64,000 bases of DNA from Larix kaempferi (lineage: Eukaryota > Streptophyta > Pinopsida > Pinales > Pinaceae): the NCBI GenBank assembly GCA_027924585.1, contig BSBM01000486.1, forward strand, positions 41,308,001 through 41,372,000, in the 5' to 3' direction. Below the pieces are notes generated by a model, which saw nothing but the letters and a program-made list of their open reading frames with translations, was not told where the DNA came from and did not search any database. Positions 9,050-19,691 of this stretch are shown piece after piece; positions within the stretch are counted from its first letter, which is position 1, and each line of letters begins with the position of its first letter. Made by a program: the position numbers and the translations under genes.

Positions 9050-10744
9050 TCAATCTGTCTCCACCATGATGGAACTCACCCCCAACAGTGAACGGAGGTA
9101 AGAGAACTTCTTCTCAGTGAAGCTCTTGGTGAAGATGTCTGCAATTTGCTCATCACTAGGGCAATATTGCAGAATGATGGTGCGGTCATGCACCAATTGT
9201 CGAATGTAATGCATATGAATCTCAATGTGTTTGGTCCTCTGTCGCTGAACTGGATCTGTGGAGATCTTGATAGCACTTTGATTGTCACAAAATAGGACAG
9301 TCGAAGTAGTGCCACCACAACCAAACTCGGAAAGAATACCCTGCAACCAAACTGCCTGAATGCAGGCATTGACTACCCCTCGATACTCTGCCTCTGCTGA
9401 AGAAAGTGCATTGGCTGCTTGCTTTTTGCTGGACCAGCAAATAGCACCATGACCAATCATGAAAACATAACCGGAAGTGGACTTCCGATCAATGCTATCA
9501 CCTGCCCAATCTGAATCAGTAAAACCAATGAAATCAAGCTCAGAATCTGCAACATAATGTATGCCAAACTGTCTTGTACCTTGCACATACTGCAAGATCC
9601 GCTTGGCTGCTCGCCAATGAAGCTCATGTGGTTGTTGCATATATCTTGACACGGCACTCACGGGATATGAGATATCAGGCCTTGAGTGTGTCAAATAAAG
9701 TAGTGAACCAATCAACTGTCGATACATACTGCAATCTGCAAGCGGTGTAGAATCTCCCTCCTCAAGACTGATTTCTGAGAGGAATGGGAATGGGACTGCC
9801 TTACATTCAGCCATATTAAACTTCAATAACAGGTCGGAAGCATATTTTTGCTGAGATATAGTGATCCCATCAAAATTTTGAGCTATCTCCAAGCCCAAAA
9901 AGTGACTCAGCAAGCGCAAATCGCTCATGTCAAAAGCTAGATTTAAGGCAGTTTTTAGCTTGTTTATTGAAGTAAGAGTGCTACCAGTAATGAGAAGATC
10001 ATCAACATAAAGTAAAATAACCAACAAATTACCTTTAACTCGCTGAAGATACACATTCGGATCAGATTTGCATCTTTGGAAATTCTGTGAAAGAAGGAAG
10101 GAGTCCATCTTTGCGTACCAAGCTCTTGGGGCCTGTTTTAACCCGTACAAAGATTTCTTCAATCTACAAACCAATGATGGATCTGATGTATAACCCTCTG
10201 GTTGCTGCATATATACCTCTTCAGCAAGGTCTCCATGTAAAAATGCACTCTTCACATCCATGTGGTGCACTTCCCAGTGCTTGGATGCGGAAATAGCTAA
10301 AACAAGGTGGATGGAATCCATCTTTGCAACCGGTGCAAAGGTCTCAGTGTAGTCCACTCCTTGGACTTGGGAGAAACCTTTTGCCACCAACCTTGCTTTA
10401 TATTTGCTGATAGTTCCATCAGCAGCAACTTTAGTACGGTAGACCCATTTACACTTCACTAATTTTCTTCCAGGTGGAAGAGAAACTAGCTCCCATGTGT
10501 TGTTCTTTTGAAGAGAACTGTACTCTTCATCCATGGCACTTTTCCATCTCGGATCTCGGTGAGCAGAATAGTATGATGTAGGATCTGAACCAGCCATCAA
10601 ATAACAAATCTCAGGAGGAAATGGATCAGCAATAGAAAGAGCCATACCTGCTCTTTGAAAGTCTGCTCTTGTTCGTCTCGGATCAGCAGGATTTCCAAGG
10701 TTCGAACTAGCAGATTGTAGAGTGTTTTGGGCCCACTTTGGTAA
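9050..10744 (-). CDS. pol: Reverse transcriptase and RNase H part of copia-1 Pol
   Basis: Continues the gag-integrase frame after the TAG at 10745-10747; the first in-frame ATG is at 10645, well inside. The linker contains the copia-typical PADPRRTRADFQ. The RT domain begins near WELVSLPPGRK and has the catalytic ILLYVDDLLITG. RNase H follows with FTDSDWAGD, ALSSAEAEYR and FCDNQSAIKIS supplying the acidic residues, and ends with the usual IADIFTKSF tail. It copies the RNA genome inside the particle. No further frameshift is seen over 565 codons. Without readthrough of the TAG it cannot be made as part of the polyprotein. Confidence 0.92.
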   Translation of the reverse strand, partial: LPKWAQNTLQSASSNLGNPADPRRTRADFQRAGMALSIADPFPPEICYLMAGSDPTSYYSAHRDPRWKSAMDEEYSSLQKNNTWELVSLPPGRKLVKCKWVYRTKVAADGTISKYKARLVAKGFSQVQGVDYTETFAPVAKMDSIHLVLAISASKHWEVHHMDVKSAFLHGDLAEEVYMQQPEGYTSDPSLVCRLKKSLYGLKQAPRAWYAKMDSFLLSQNFQRCKSDPNVYLQRVKGNLLVILLYVDDLLITGSTLTSINKLKTALNLAFDMSDLRLLSHFLGLEIAQNFDGITISQQKYASDLLLKFNMAECKAVPFPFLSEISLEEGDSTPLADCSMYRQLIGSLLYLTHSRPDISYPVSAVSRYMQQPHELHWRAAKRILQYVQGTRQFGIHYVADSELDFIGFTDSDWAGDSIDRKSTSGYVFMIGHGAICWSSKKQAANALSSAEAEYRGVVNACIQAVWLQGILSEFGCGGTTSTVLFCDNQSAIKISTDPVQRQRTKHIEIHMHYIRQLVHDRTIILQYCPSDEQIADIFTKSFTEKKFSYLRSLLGVSSIMVETD

Positions 10745-13129
10745 CTAAGGAGGATCATAATGGTCGGATTCCGAACCTGATATGTCATGATCATCATATG
10801 CTGCTACAATATCATAAATATCAGAACTCATACCTTCATTATCGCTGCACGGATCTTCTTCTGGTGAAGGCGGTGAATCGGCAGTCTTCTCCTCGACTAG
10901 TTGCAATTCTTGAAGCGGTTCTTCAAATTGCACACTGCGCTCTATGAATATCTTTTTAGATCTGATATCCATGAGTTTATATGATTTTGATTCTTCTCCA
11001 TATCCTATCAGTATGCACTCAGTACTTTGTGTATCCAAAGCTCGTCTCTTCTCGGAAGGAATTCTAGCCCATGCAGTAGAGCCAAAAACTCTCAAATTTG
11101 ACACATCCGGTTTGTGACCAAAGAATGCTTCGAAAGGAGTCATACCTTTCAGGGATGAATGTGGAACACGATTCTGTATATATGCAGCAACATTGATTGC
11201 TTCAGCCCAAATATTTGCAGCCAAACCTTTTGATTCAATCATGCATGTAGCCATCTCTTTCAGTGACCGATTTTTCCTTTCCACTACACCGTTCTGCTGG
11301 GGTGTGTAGGGAACTATATGTTGGATCTGAATTCCGCTTTGGGCACAAAGTTGCAGCAACTCGGATTTAATATATTCTCCACCATTATCAGATCTAAGAG
11401 CTTTGATCTTGCTCTCAGTGGCGGTTTCAACAGAAGCCTTAAAATCCTTGAATTTTCCAAGCACTTCTGACTTGTTTTTGAGAAAGAATACCCATGTAAA
11501 GCGGGAAAAATCATCAATAAATGTCAAAACATACCTTGAACCATTTAATGACATAAGGGGCAGCGGACCACTGATATCAGAATGGATCAATCCCAAAATT
11601 GTAGAAGCTCTGCTAGCTTTGTCGTGGTCGAATCTGTGCTCGGGGTGCTTCCCAATGATGCAACCAGTGCATATTCCCTTCGAGGAATGGAGTTGTGGAA
11701 GACCATCTACCATGGATTTGTTTGATAACAGAAACAAATACTTATAATTAAGATGTCCAAATATTTCATGCCAAATCCTACTAACCTCATTACCATGTGT
11801 GTGAAGAGCAGTGGGCTTTGCAAGCGGAATAAAGTGTGAAAACTCATAGCATTTTGCAGTGTGGTTTGCCTTTCCAACTGCAACTAGTCTTCCACTTTTG
11901 ATATCAGAAATTTCAACTGTATTAGGGTTGAATGTAACTTGCTTCGGTTCACCAGTGTGTGTCATTTGATACACAGAAAGAAGATTTGAAGCCAAGGAAG
12001 GCACATAGAGAACATTCTGAAAGCTTCCATGATCTACATGAATCGTACCTTTTCCCTTTGAAGAAATTTTTGAGTCATCTCCCAAATGGATGGGGATGGA
12101 GCTATTTGGATCGAATGAGGAAAAAGAATCAATATTTGCGACCATATGATTTGATGCACCCGAATCTATCAAGAGAGTAGTGGGCTTCGAAACCGTTGCC
12201 ATGAGTGCTTGTCCTCTTTCGTGATCATCATTCCTATCCTTCTTCCTTGCACCGTCGGGAAGAGTTATGTTGTTCTTTTCCAAAAGGAGGGCCATTTGAT
12301 CTATAGTCTTCTTCATACATGAACTTTCGGGATGAAAGCCACGGTTGCAATAAGTACATTTAGATTTTTGGTTACCTTCTTTGCCCTTTTGCTTGAACTT
12401 CGAACTGGATGGTGCATCCGTTTGTTTGCCCTTGTCTTTTTGCTTGTGAGGCTTGAATTTGGGCTTCTCCTTCTTTTGCTTTACTTTACCATTCGAGATC
12501 TTGGGTCCTTGAACATATAGGGCTGAATCTTTGGAGCTTATGGACCCCATTTGAATCAACTTGTCATGCTCTTTTTTGACGGACTCAATGAAATCATTCA
12601 AGGTAGGCATCTTCCAATTCGGGGTAGTTAGCCGACCGGAATTGAAAGTAGAGACAAATACCGAATAATCTTTCCCAAGCTTGCTTAGAATGGAGAGGAT
12701 CAATTGTTTATCCTCTTTGATAACTCCACTGTTCTTCAATTGCAAGTTCAAGTTCTTGAATTTTGTGAAGAATTCATTAATGGTCTCAAAATTCTCAAGA
12801 CTAAGGGCAATCAATTCATTCTCTAATTGAAAATCCCTAAGCTCATCCTGCTTGCCAAATAGTGTTTCAAGTTGCTCCCATATGGATTTTGGAGTCTTCA
12901 ATCCGCTGAGATGGAAGTGAAGATCTTTGGAGATGGAGAGACAAAGAAGACCATAAGCTTCATCAAGCTTGTTGTAGTGTTTGGTTCTATATGACAGATT
13001 GCTTGGCTCCAATTCAAGACCAAGAGTGACTCGGTAGTAACCTTTTGAACGTAATATGATCTCCATATCATCTTTCCAATCAAAATAATTGAATGGGGTG
13101 AGGATAGGCTTTGAAGAAGAGTATTCCAT
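10745..13129 (-). CDS. gag-pol: Gag-protease-integrase part of the copia-1 polyprotein
   Basis: 794 codons from the ATG at 13129 (MEYSSSKP...), chosen over an upstream in-frame start because the gag fold begins here. In order: UBN2-type gag; zinc knuckle CTYCNRGFHPESSC; protease active site IDSGASNH; integrase zinc domain (WHEIFGH ... CTGC); integrase core with IHSDISGP, ALRSDNGGEY and the E in QQNGVVERKNR, giving the DDE triad; and a variable C-terminal tail. It makes particles, matures the precursor and inserts the cDNA into chromosomes. The frame ends at TAG, where CAG is a likely ancestor because the downstream frame is fully conserved. Confidence 0.93.
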   Translation of the reverse strand: MEYSSSKPILTPFNYFDWKDDMEIILRSKGYYRVTLGLELEPSNLSYRTKHYNKLDEAYGLLCLSISKDLHFHLSGLKTPKSIWEQLETLFGKQDELRDFQLENELIALSLENFETINEFFTKFKNLNLQLKNSGVIKEDKQLILSILSKLGKDYSVFVSTFNSGRLTTPNWKMPTLNDFIESVKKEHDKLIQMGSISSKDSALYVQGPKISNGKVKQKKEKPKFKPHKQKDKGKQTDAPSSSKFKQKGKEGNQKSKCTYCNRGFHPESSCMKKTIDQMALLLEKNNITLPDGARKKDRNDDHERGQALMATVSKPTTLLIDSGASNHMVANIDSFSSFDPNSSIPIHLGDDSKISSKGKGTIHVDHGSFQNVLYVPSLASNLLSVYQMTHTGEPKQVTFNPNTVEISDIKSGRLVAVGKANHTAKCYEFSHFIPLAKPTALHTHGNEVSRIWHEIFGHLNYKYLFLLSNKSMVDGLPQLHSSKGICTGCIIGKHPEHRFDHDKASRASTILGLIHSDISGPLPLMSLNGSRYVLTFIDDFSRFTWVFFLKNKSEVLGKFKDFKASVETATESKIKALRSDNGGEYIKSELLQLCAQSGIQIQHIVPYTPQQNGVVERKNRSLKEMATCMIESKGLAANIWAEAINVAAYIQNRVPHSSLKGMTPFEAFFGHKPDVSNLRVFGSTAWARIPSEKRRALDTQSTECILIGYGEESKSYKLMDIRSKKIFIERSVQFEEPLQELQLVEEKTADSPPSPEEDPCSDNEGMSSDIYDIVAAYDDHDISGSESDHYDPP

Positions 13130-13497
13130 TGCTAGGAGCGAGTCAAACTGATGTAGAAGGAGCTTGCATGCACAGTGTAGCGAATGCAAAAGATGGAGAC
13201 AATAACCTGCAAATCACAAGAAAACCAAGAACAATGAGGTCGAACAATCCAACCTTTTAGAGTTGCATCACACCTGGGATTGGAGATCAAACAATGTTGA
13301 ATGGGTTCAATGTATCAGATCCAGGAATTATGTGGTAACTCAAGCTTCTGGAGTGGTATTGGATGTATTTTCAAGCTTTGCATGCATAGGAGCAAATGCC
13401 CTTGAGATATCTCATGCCAAAACTTTTTGCAATTTGAGCAATTCAGTCAAATCTTCTTGTTAAAACACCTGTAGAAAAGAGATATTGTCCCTGCAAT

Positions 13498-13510
13498 GGC
13501 TCTGATACCA
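13498..13510 (-). promoter_or_regulatory. Primer-binding site of copia-1
   Basis: Minus-strand TGGTATCAGAGCC abuts the 5' LTR (13511-14234) and matches the initiator tRNA-Met 3' end. Confidence 0.93.
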
Positions 13511-14234
13511 TGTAAAATTAGTCACAGCAGATCTAATGAACAAGTAAATCAATCACAACAGATGAACATAGAAAATATGGTGTAAAACTGTGCAAAACAT
13601 GCAGCAGTGCTCAATATCCCAATAAGGGTGAATAATTACAATACAATCTGACAATGTGAGTGAGCAATTCGAATTGACTAAGTAGGCCATTCGAATCACT
13701 GAATGGAGTAGCTTGACTCCAACTAGGAGTCCTCATCATCAATCGGTGGTGCTCATCAATGCACAAGAACCAGTCATCCAGGTGTCAATCTGAGTCTAAC
13801 TGAGTGTAACAAGTGTAACTAAAGTGTGTAGCACTGATTAAGGGAAGGAGGCTCAGTGGGGGGCGCATGGGAGGCTAACTGAAGTCAGAACAAGTCATCT
13901 AGTCAATCTGGAGGTCCAACGAAAGTGAAACAGTCAGTCGGGAGTGAAACTAGCCTCAAATCAGGGAGAATCGGTGCTAACTGAGTGTAACTGAAGTGGA
14001 ACTGCAGTGGTAGGTGAAGAAGTGCGCCCTTATCTGGCAGTAGGTGAGAAGTGGGCACCTTCCTGACTAGGAGGGATAAAACTCTGAAGTAAGTGGCTCC
14101 CGGGTGCTAGAATAAGGTGGCTAAGGTGCTGGAGGCATCAACCTGGTGACTGGGATGCATGCAAACCCTAGAATTTGCATGCAAACCCTAATTGCCTGCA
14201 AGATCCTGAAAAAGATGATGTGGATATCCGAACA
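13511..14234 (-). repeat. LTR of copia-1 (5' LTR in element orientation)
   Basis: 724 bp. The length difference from its partner comes from a small ATGCATGCAAA-type duplication near 14155-14190. Confidence 0.95.
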
Positions 14235-14238
14235 ATTT

Positions 14239-14394
14239 TCAGTTATGTTATTCATATTTCTGTTATAATCAGCTTCCAGTTTCCTTCTATATAACCAGCT
14301 TCCCTTGTAATGTTATTTCCATTTCTGTTATAATCAACTTCCAGTTTCTTCTACATAATCAGCCTCCCTTCTAAATGTGCAGGTTGTTGCAGGC
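14239..14394 (+). other. Tandem repeat and probable splice acceptor ahead of the transposase
   Basis: Two diverged copies of a roughly 68-bp pyrimidine-rich unit (TTATGTTATTCATATTTCTG...CAGCTTCC). The region ends CTCCCTTCTAAATGTGCAG, then GTTGTTGCAG, two plausible 3' splice sites just before the ATG at 14395. A 5' leader intron, now split by copia-1, is therefore likely. Related repeat text lies left of copia-1 at about 8130-8160. Confidence 0.5.
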
Positions 14395-15783
14395 ATGGCA
14401 AGAGTCAACAATGCAAGGAGAACAAGTCGTCGACTGAGCAGGGGTGCCCAGCTACGCTGCACCTCATCGGACGAGGAGAGGGTCGGTCATTCAAATGCCA
14501 ACAATGCTCCTAGCAATGTTGTTGAGAATGGCAATGTGGTGGAAGAGGACATTGTTGTCCCACCATCAACCACACAGTCACTTCCAACCACAGTTCAAGG
14601 AACAAGTTCAGTCACCAAAATCAGTGCAATAAGAGGCTGGACAAAAGAAGACATGCTAGCTGCTATTGATGATATAGAGTTCAATGGATATTCCATTCGT
14701 GCCGCTGCTAAAAAACATGGAGTTGCTACCTCTTCAGTACATTATTGGATAAATGGGCTCACGCATACAAAGCGCAGAGGGGCTGTTACAGTTATGAGTG
14801 AAGAGGAGGAGGCCGAGGTGGTTCAGTGGTGTAAGGAGATGGCTGAAATGGGACATGGGCTAGAGCTTATACAGCTAAAATCCACAGTAGCTCAAATCTG
14901 TCAAGGGAGACCAAACCCCTTCAAAGATGGGTTTCCTGGTAAGTCATGGTGGTTTGGGTTTAAAAAAAGGCATCCAGACCTTGTGTTGCATACAGCTGAG
15001 GGCCTAGATAGAGACAGGGCTCTAAATCTACGGCCCGCAATTCTGACTAAGTTCTATGCCATCCTTTCTAGTGCATATGAGAAACATGGGTATGCTCCAG
15101 ACCATATATGGAACTGTGATGACACAGGTCTACAGGCAGGAAGGAACTATGGCATGCGTGTAATTGCCAAGAGAGGGAGTCGTAATGTGCCAAAGATTTT
15201 GCCTATGAGCAGGGAGTGGATCACTATTCTATGTTGTGTCAATGCAATTGGTGCTTCAATCTCTGGATTTTATCTATTTAAAAGTAAAACTCAACTCAAA
15301 AACTATATACATAATTGTGAACCAGGTGCATGCATGGCTGCACATCCCCATGCTTGGATGACCAAAGAACTCTTTTTGAATTGGCTTACTCACTTTGCTG
15401 CATCTATACCAAGCGGTGTCTCACCTGTAAATAGACACCTGCTGGTTTTAGATGGTCATGGAAGCCACATTGTTGTGCAAACAATCGAGGAGGCTAACAA
15501 TTTGGGCATTGACCTGCTGACACTGCCTGCTCATACCACTCACAGATTGCAACCCCTAGATGTCAGTGTGTTCGGGCCTTTCAAGAACTATTTCAGGGGT
15601 GAGCGAGCTTCGTGGATGACAAAGAATCCAGGGGTGGAGGTAAAAAGGTTTGAGCTAGCCGAGCTTGCAAGTAAAGCCTTTAAAAGGGCTCTCACACCTT
15701 CGAATATCAAGGCTAGGTTTAAGAGGACTGGAATATGGCCATTGAATTCTGAGGCTCTCATGCATGATACTAGTTGTAGCTAG
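14395..15783 (+). CDS. Pogo/Tigger-like DDE transposase, DNA-binding and catalytic part
   Basis: 462 residues from the ATG at 14395. An N-terminal low-complexity arm is followed by a pipsqueak/CENP-B-type helix-turn-helix near residues 85-125 (GYSIRAAAKKHGVATSSVHYW). Next comes a Tc5/CENPB-type second DNA-binding region (FPGKSWWFGFKKRHPDL), then a DDE_1 domain. Candidate catalytic acids are in IWNCDDTGL, LLVLDGHGSH and LQPLDVSVFGPFK. It would cut and paste DNA at TA sites, as pogo-family enzymes do. The catalytic domain is uninterrupted, which is notable for a large DNA transposon. TAG at 15781 cuts off a C-terminal region that continues in the same frame. Confidence 0.88.
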   Translation: MARVNNARRTSRRLSRGAQLRCTSSDEERVGHSNANNAPSNVVENGNVVEEDIVVPPSTTQSLPTTVQGTSSVTKISAIRGWTKEDMLAAIDDIEFNGYSIRAAAKKHGVATSSVHYWINGLTHTKRRGAVTVMSEEEEAEVVQWCKEMAEMGHGLELIQLKSTVAQICQGRPNPFKDGFPGKSWWFGFKKRHPDLVLHTAEGLDRDRALNLRPAILTKFYAILSSAYEKHGYAPDHIWNCDDTGLQAGRNYGMRVIAKRGSRNVPKILPMSREWITILCCVNAIGASISGFYLFKSKTQLKNYIHNCEPGACMAAHPHAWMTKELFLNWLTHFAASIPSGVSPVNRHLLVLDGHGSHIVVQTIEEANNLGIDLLTLPAHTTHRLQPLDVSVFGPFKNYFRGERASWMTKNPGVEVKRFELAELASKAFKRALTPSNIKARFKRTGIWPLNSEALMHDTSCS

Positions 15784-17085
15784 GCATTTGATCTAAATGG
15801 TCAGGAAGAAGGGGATGTCCAAGCACATGTTGATGTCCAAGAAGATGTGGAGGTAGAGGAAGACGTCGTTTTTGCTGATAATGTGATATCCCTCTCTCAA
15901 GGAGGACCATACTGTGGTGATGAAGAAGAACAGGTAAGTGAAACACAATATAACAATGAACCAACTGACAGTAACATGGAGGTTGTTACACCAACTGAGA
16001 CAGCTACAACTTCTGCTTCTAATCTTCTTAATGTCTCTATGCAAGAAACAGTTGCAACTTCTGCTTCTGATCATTTCAATGAAAACGTTGATCATGCACC
16101 AGGAAGCAGCAATGGAGAATTGACTTTGCCAAGCCAGATTACCCCCACCATCATGGCTGGCAGAAGCCATGATGAATTTGGACAAAAATATTGTCTCAAG
16201 GACCAATGAAGAAAGCATGAACATGCCTTCACAGCTAAGAGAATTGGAAAATGAAATTGTTCATTATTTTGTGGACAATGGAAACCTAGAAGAAGATAGT
16301 GTCCACAATGAGGTTCTAGCTGAAGAGGACAATATGGTTCAGATAGAGCAGGAGAACATTGACCCAAATATTGAAAGACAAGTGTCAAGCAAGGAGCAGC
16401 AAGTGTCAAAGAAGGGCCAATTGCTTGGTCGGTTCCTAAAGCTACCAGTAAAGAGAGTGTCAGCAAAAAGAAGGCAAGCAACAGTAGACAATCTTCGTCT
16501 ATGCCGAAGTTCACAGTTACCTCAGAGGACTATATGAAGCTATTGGTTGAGTCTGAGCATAGGAAACTTGAAATCCAGGATTTAAAGCAGAAAAAGAGGG
16601 ATTTAGCTAAAGAAAAGAAAGCTGCAAGGATTGCTGTAGCAAAACTTCGAGCACAGGAAAGGCTTGAAAGAGAGAAAGAAAGACAAGAAAAGGCTCATCA
16701 AAAACAAATGGCGAGGCAGGAAAAGGAATTGAGAAAGGCTCAACAATTGCTTCAAAAAGAACAAGGGGTGGTAGAAATTTCTGCCATTGATGCAAACATA
16801 GTGGAGGGGAGTAGGATGATGCCAAACACATTGGAACATCTTGCAGATAATACTCCATGTTTCCAAGACCTCCTAAACATCCAAGTTCCCCGCTATCAAC
16901 AAGTGCGCATGCCCACTTTATTCCCTCCTACGAGTGCAGGTGTCAGACATATGTATGATTATCGGGGGGCTCAACCTAATGCAGGGGTTAGTAGCACAAG
17001 TGTGCACTGTGGCTACTCAATTCCTCCATGGCTACAAGAAGCAAATTGGATATCATATGGAGGAAACCAACCACAACCTAATTAG
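15784..17085 (+). pseudogene. C-terminal continuation of the pogo-like transposase, frameshifted
   Basis: After the TAG the same frame stays open to 16209 (acidic, S/T/E-rich). Coding character then moves to the next frame (about 16169-16500), then returns to the first frame at about 16470-17085. The last block has a long charged coiled coil (KKRDLAKEKKAARIAVAKLR and following) and a proline/glycine-rich tail ending NQPQPN. The pattern fits one long ancestral C-terminal domain with two compensating indels and a nonsense codon. An alternative is introns at these joints, but no clear GT-AG pairs were seen. Confidence 0.7.
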
Positions 17086-17403
17086 CCATTGTTAGGTATG
17101 CCAACCAACCTAGCTCAAGTAGGAAACTCAACAATATTGGGTAGTGAAGATCTTGGACGACATCAAGCATAGGAGTGTCATATAAGGGTGCCAAAGTTTT
17201 TGTTGTGACCACATTGCATTGTGGATTTTGTAATCATTGGGTCTAACTACTGCAACATGGCCATTTTGTATACAATCCTAGACCATTTTGGGTACAATCC
17301 TAGGTCATATCGTTCCCTGATGTTTGCGGCATTGTAATCAGGGGTTTATCATAAGGTTTAATATACAATTTCAACATTTCAACAGCAAGCTGTAATGTTC
17401 TCC
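17086..17403 (+). other. 3' flank of the transposase gene
   Basis: Non-coding. It contains a small internal duplication (ATACAATCCTAG... / GTACAATCCTAGG at about 17269-17308). Possible poly(A) context (TTTAATATACAA) occurs but no firm signal. Confidence 0.4.
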
Positions 17404-17900
17404 GATTAAATTTTTCATTAACATTTTTTAGGGTTTATGAATTTAGTTTGTTGTTGGTTAATGTTGCAATCATAGTTTGGGCTGAATTATTGAAAGTTCT
17501 ATGGTTTATGCTGTAGTAGGGTCTATGGCTTATGTTGCAATAGTTTAGGCTGAATTATTGAAGGTTTTATGGTTTATGCTGCAGTAGGGTCTATGGTTTA
17601 TGTTGCAGTAGTTTGGGCTGAATTATTGAAGGTTCTATGGTTTATGCTACAATAGGGTCTATGGTTTAGGTTGCAATCGTTTGGACTGAATTACAACCAT
17701 ATGCCCAAAATTCAAAGGGAGATAGAAGAATCCCAAGATCACTATAATAGCTTCATCCTTGATGATATCATGGGCTATGGTTTATGTTGTAGCAAGGTCT
17801 ATGGTTTATTGAAGGTTCATAGTTTGGGCTGAATTATTAAAGGTTCTATGGTTTATGTTGCAGTAGGTTCTATGGTTTACAACTCTTGACCCCTGTATTC
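17404..17900 (+). repeat. Minisatellite array, left inverted arm
   Basis: Four to five diverged copies of a T/G-rich unit with the recurrent pieces GGGCTGAATTATTGAAGG, TTCTATGGTTTATG and TTGCAGTAGGGT. Its reverse complement makes up the array at 18590-19690. Confidence 0.85.
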
Positions 17901-18589
17901 CTTAAAGTAGCAGTTAGGAATGGGGTTGAATCATTACATGGGTGTGATACCCATCCATGTGATGCTAACTAATTGGGAACATGACCATATTTCTCTCCTA
18001 TTATTAATAATGCTTTTATAAGGAATGTTCCATGGAGGGCTCTCATGCATGACTTATTACACCTTAATACAGTATCATACTAATCAACATAACATGCCTA
18101 AATCAGATCCAGTGTATGTACATTCCTATAAACAAATTCAATATCCTTTTGAAGGCTAGAACAACAGACAATAGTAATCAAGCCAACAAACTGTTTAATA
18201 AAACCATGTGTATATAAAAGCCCATAATGCAACAACTAATTTAACTTCTTCTATTTTGCCCATAATGCAAGTTATTGGCCCATAATGCAAGCAATGGACT
18301 GATAAGATGCAGCAGATCACTTGATGTTAATAGTTAAAAGTAAAAACTGCATCATACACTTGTAATTTAACAATAGCAGATAACTTGTAAACTGCATCAA
18401 CAATAGCAGATCATAAGATGGAGCAGATCACTTGTAAACTGCATTAACAATAGCCAATTTGGCAAACTTGCTGATATAAACAACTGAATTATGGGTATTC
18501 TTCCAATAAGATGAGACAATGGAAAAGTCACTGTTGTCAACTAGCATCCATCCCCTGTATGACGCAGTTTTGACTTTTAACTATTACCA
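17901..18589. other. Spacer between the two inverted arrays
   Basis: About 690 bp of AT-rich DNA with minor repetition (AACAATAGCAGAT and ACTTGTAAACTGCAT recur at 18350-18450). No ORF of note. Confidence 0.5.
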
Positions 18590-19690
18590 TCCTACTGCAA
18601 CAAAAACCAACAACAAACTAAATTCATAAACCAGATAAAATTTAGGGACACTACTGCAACATAAACCATAGAACCTTCAATAATTCATCCCAAACTATGA
18701 TTGCAACATAAACCAGCAACAAACTAAAATCATAAAACCCAAAAAAATCACAAACCTTGCTGCAACATAAACCATAGAACCTTCAATAATTCAGCCCAAA
18801 CGATGATTGCAACATAAACCAACAACAAACGAAATTCATAAACCCCCAAAAAATTATAAACACTGCTGCAACATTAACCATAGAGCCTGTAATAATTCGG
18901 CCCAAACTATGATTGCAACATTAACCAACAACAAACTAAATTCATAAACCCTAAAAAAATTACAAACCTTGCTGCAACATAAACCATAGAACCCTCAATA
19001 ATTCAGCCCAAACTATGATTGCAACATAACAAACAACAAACTAAATTCATAAACCCTAAAAAATTGACAACCCTACTGCAACATAAACCATAGAACCTTC
19101 AATAATTCAGCGCAAACGATTATTGCAACATAAACCATTCAACAGACCAAATTCATAAACCCCAACAAATTTATAAACCCTGCTGCAACCTAAACCATAG
19201 AACCTTCAATAATTCAACCCAAACGCTGATTGCAACATGAACAAACCACAAACTAAATACATAAACCCTAAAAAATTTACAAACCCTGCTACAACACAGA
19301 CCATAGAACCTGCTGCAACACAAACCATAGAACCTGCAATAATTCTGCCCAAACTATGATTGCAACATAAACCCTAAAAAAAAAATAAACGCTGATGCAA
19401 CACAACCTTAATTCATACACCCTAAAAAAAATTTAAACGCAGCTTCAACATTAACCACAGAACCTTCAATAATTCACCCGAAATTATGATTGCAACGTAA
19501 ACCATAGAACCTTCAATAATTCAGCTGAAACAAATTCACCTCAAACCTAATAAATGAATAAACACTAAAACATTCATAAACCCCACTGCATCATAAACCA
19601 TTCATAAACAAATTAACAGGAGCACAATAAACCATTCATAAACCCTACTGCATCATAAACCATTCCTAAACCCTGCTGCAGCATAGACAA
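18590..19690 (-). repeat. Minisatellite array, right inverted arm, unit about 105 bp
   Basis: Nine or so copies of a unit containing AACCATAGAACCTTCAATAA, TTCAGCCCAAAC, TGATTGCAACATAAACCA and ACAAACTAAATTCATAAACC. Spacing of the ACCATAGAACC block is about 104-108 bp for most copies. It is the reverse complement of the array at 17404-17900, so the pair could form a long cruciform or hairpin RNA. Confidence 0.88.
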
Positions 19691-19691
19691 A

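Larger units (their letters stand above)
8162..14234 (-). mobile_element. Full-length Ty1/copia retrotransposon (copia-1)
   Basis: A 6,073-bp element on the minus strand with LTRs of 715 bp (8162-8876) and 724 bp (13511-14234). These differ by about 15 substitutions and one short indel (about 98% identity). Its gene order is gag, protease, integrase, reverse transcriptase, RNase H, the copia order. The primer site and polypurine tract are present. Flanks are ATTTC on the left and ATTTT on the right, an imperfect target duplication. The polyprotein would be intact but for one TAG at 10745-10747. It lies between an AT-rich tandem repeat and the pogo-like transposase ORF, probably inside that older element. 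Confidence 0.95.

Noticed and set aside
13498-13510. CTCTGATACCA strings as tRNA gene ends
   Set aside because: They are primer-binding sites next to LTRs, in all four retrotransposons; no cloverleaf surrounds them.
18900-19400. AAACCCTAAAA strings as interstitial telomeric repeat
   Set aside because: The string appears once per ~105-bp unit and never as tandem TTTAGGG; it is part of the minisatellite.
18590-19690. Regularly spaced repeats as a CRISPR array
   Set aside because: Units are about 105 bp, tandem without unique spacers, diverged and inverted to a second array; the window is plant DNA.
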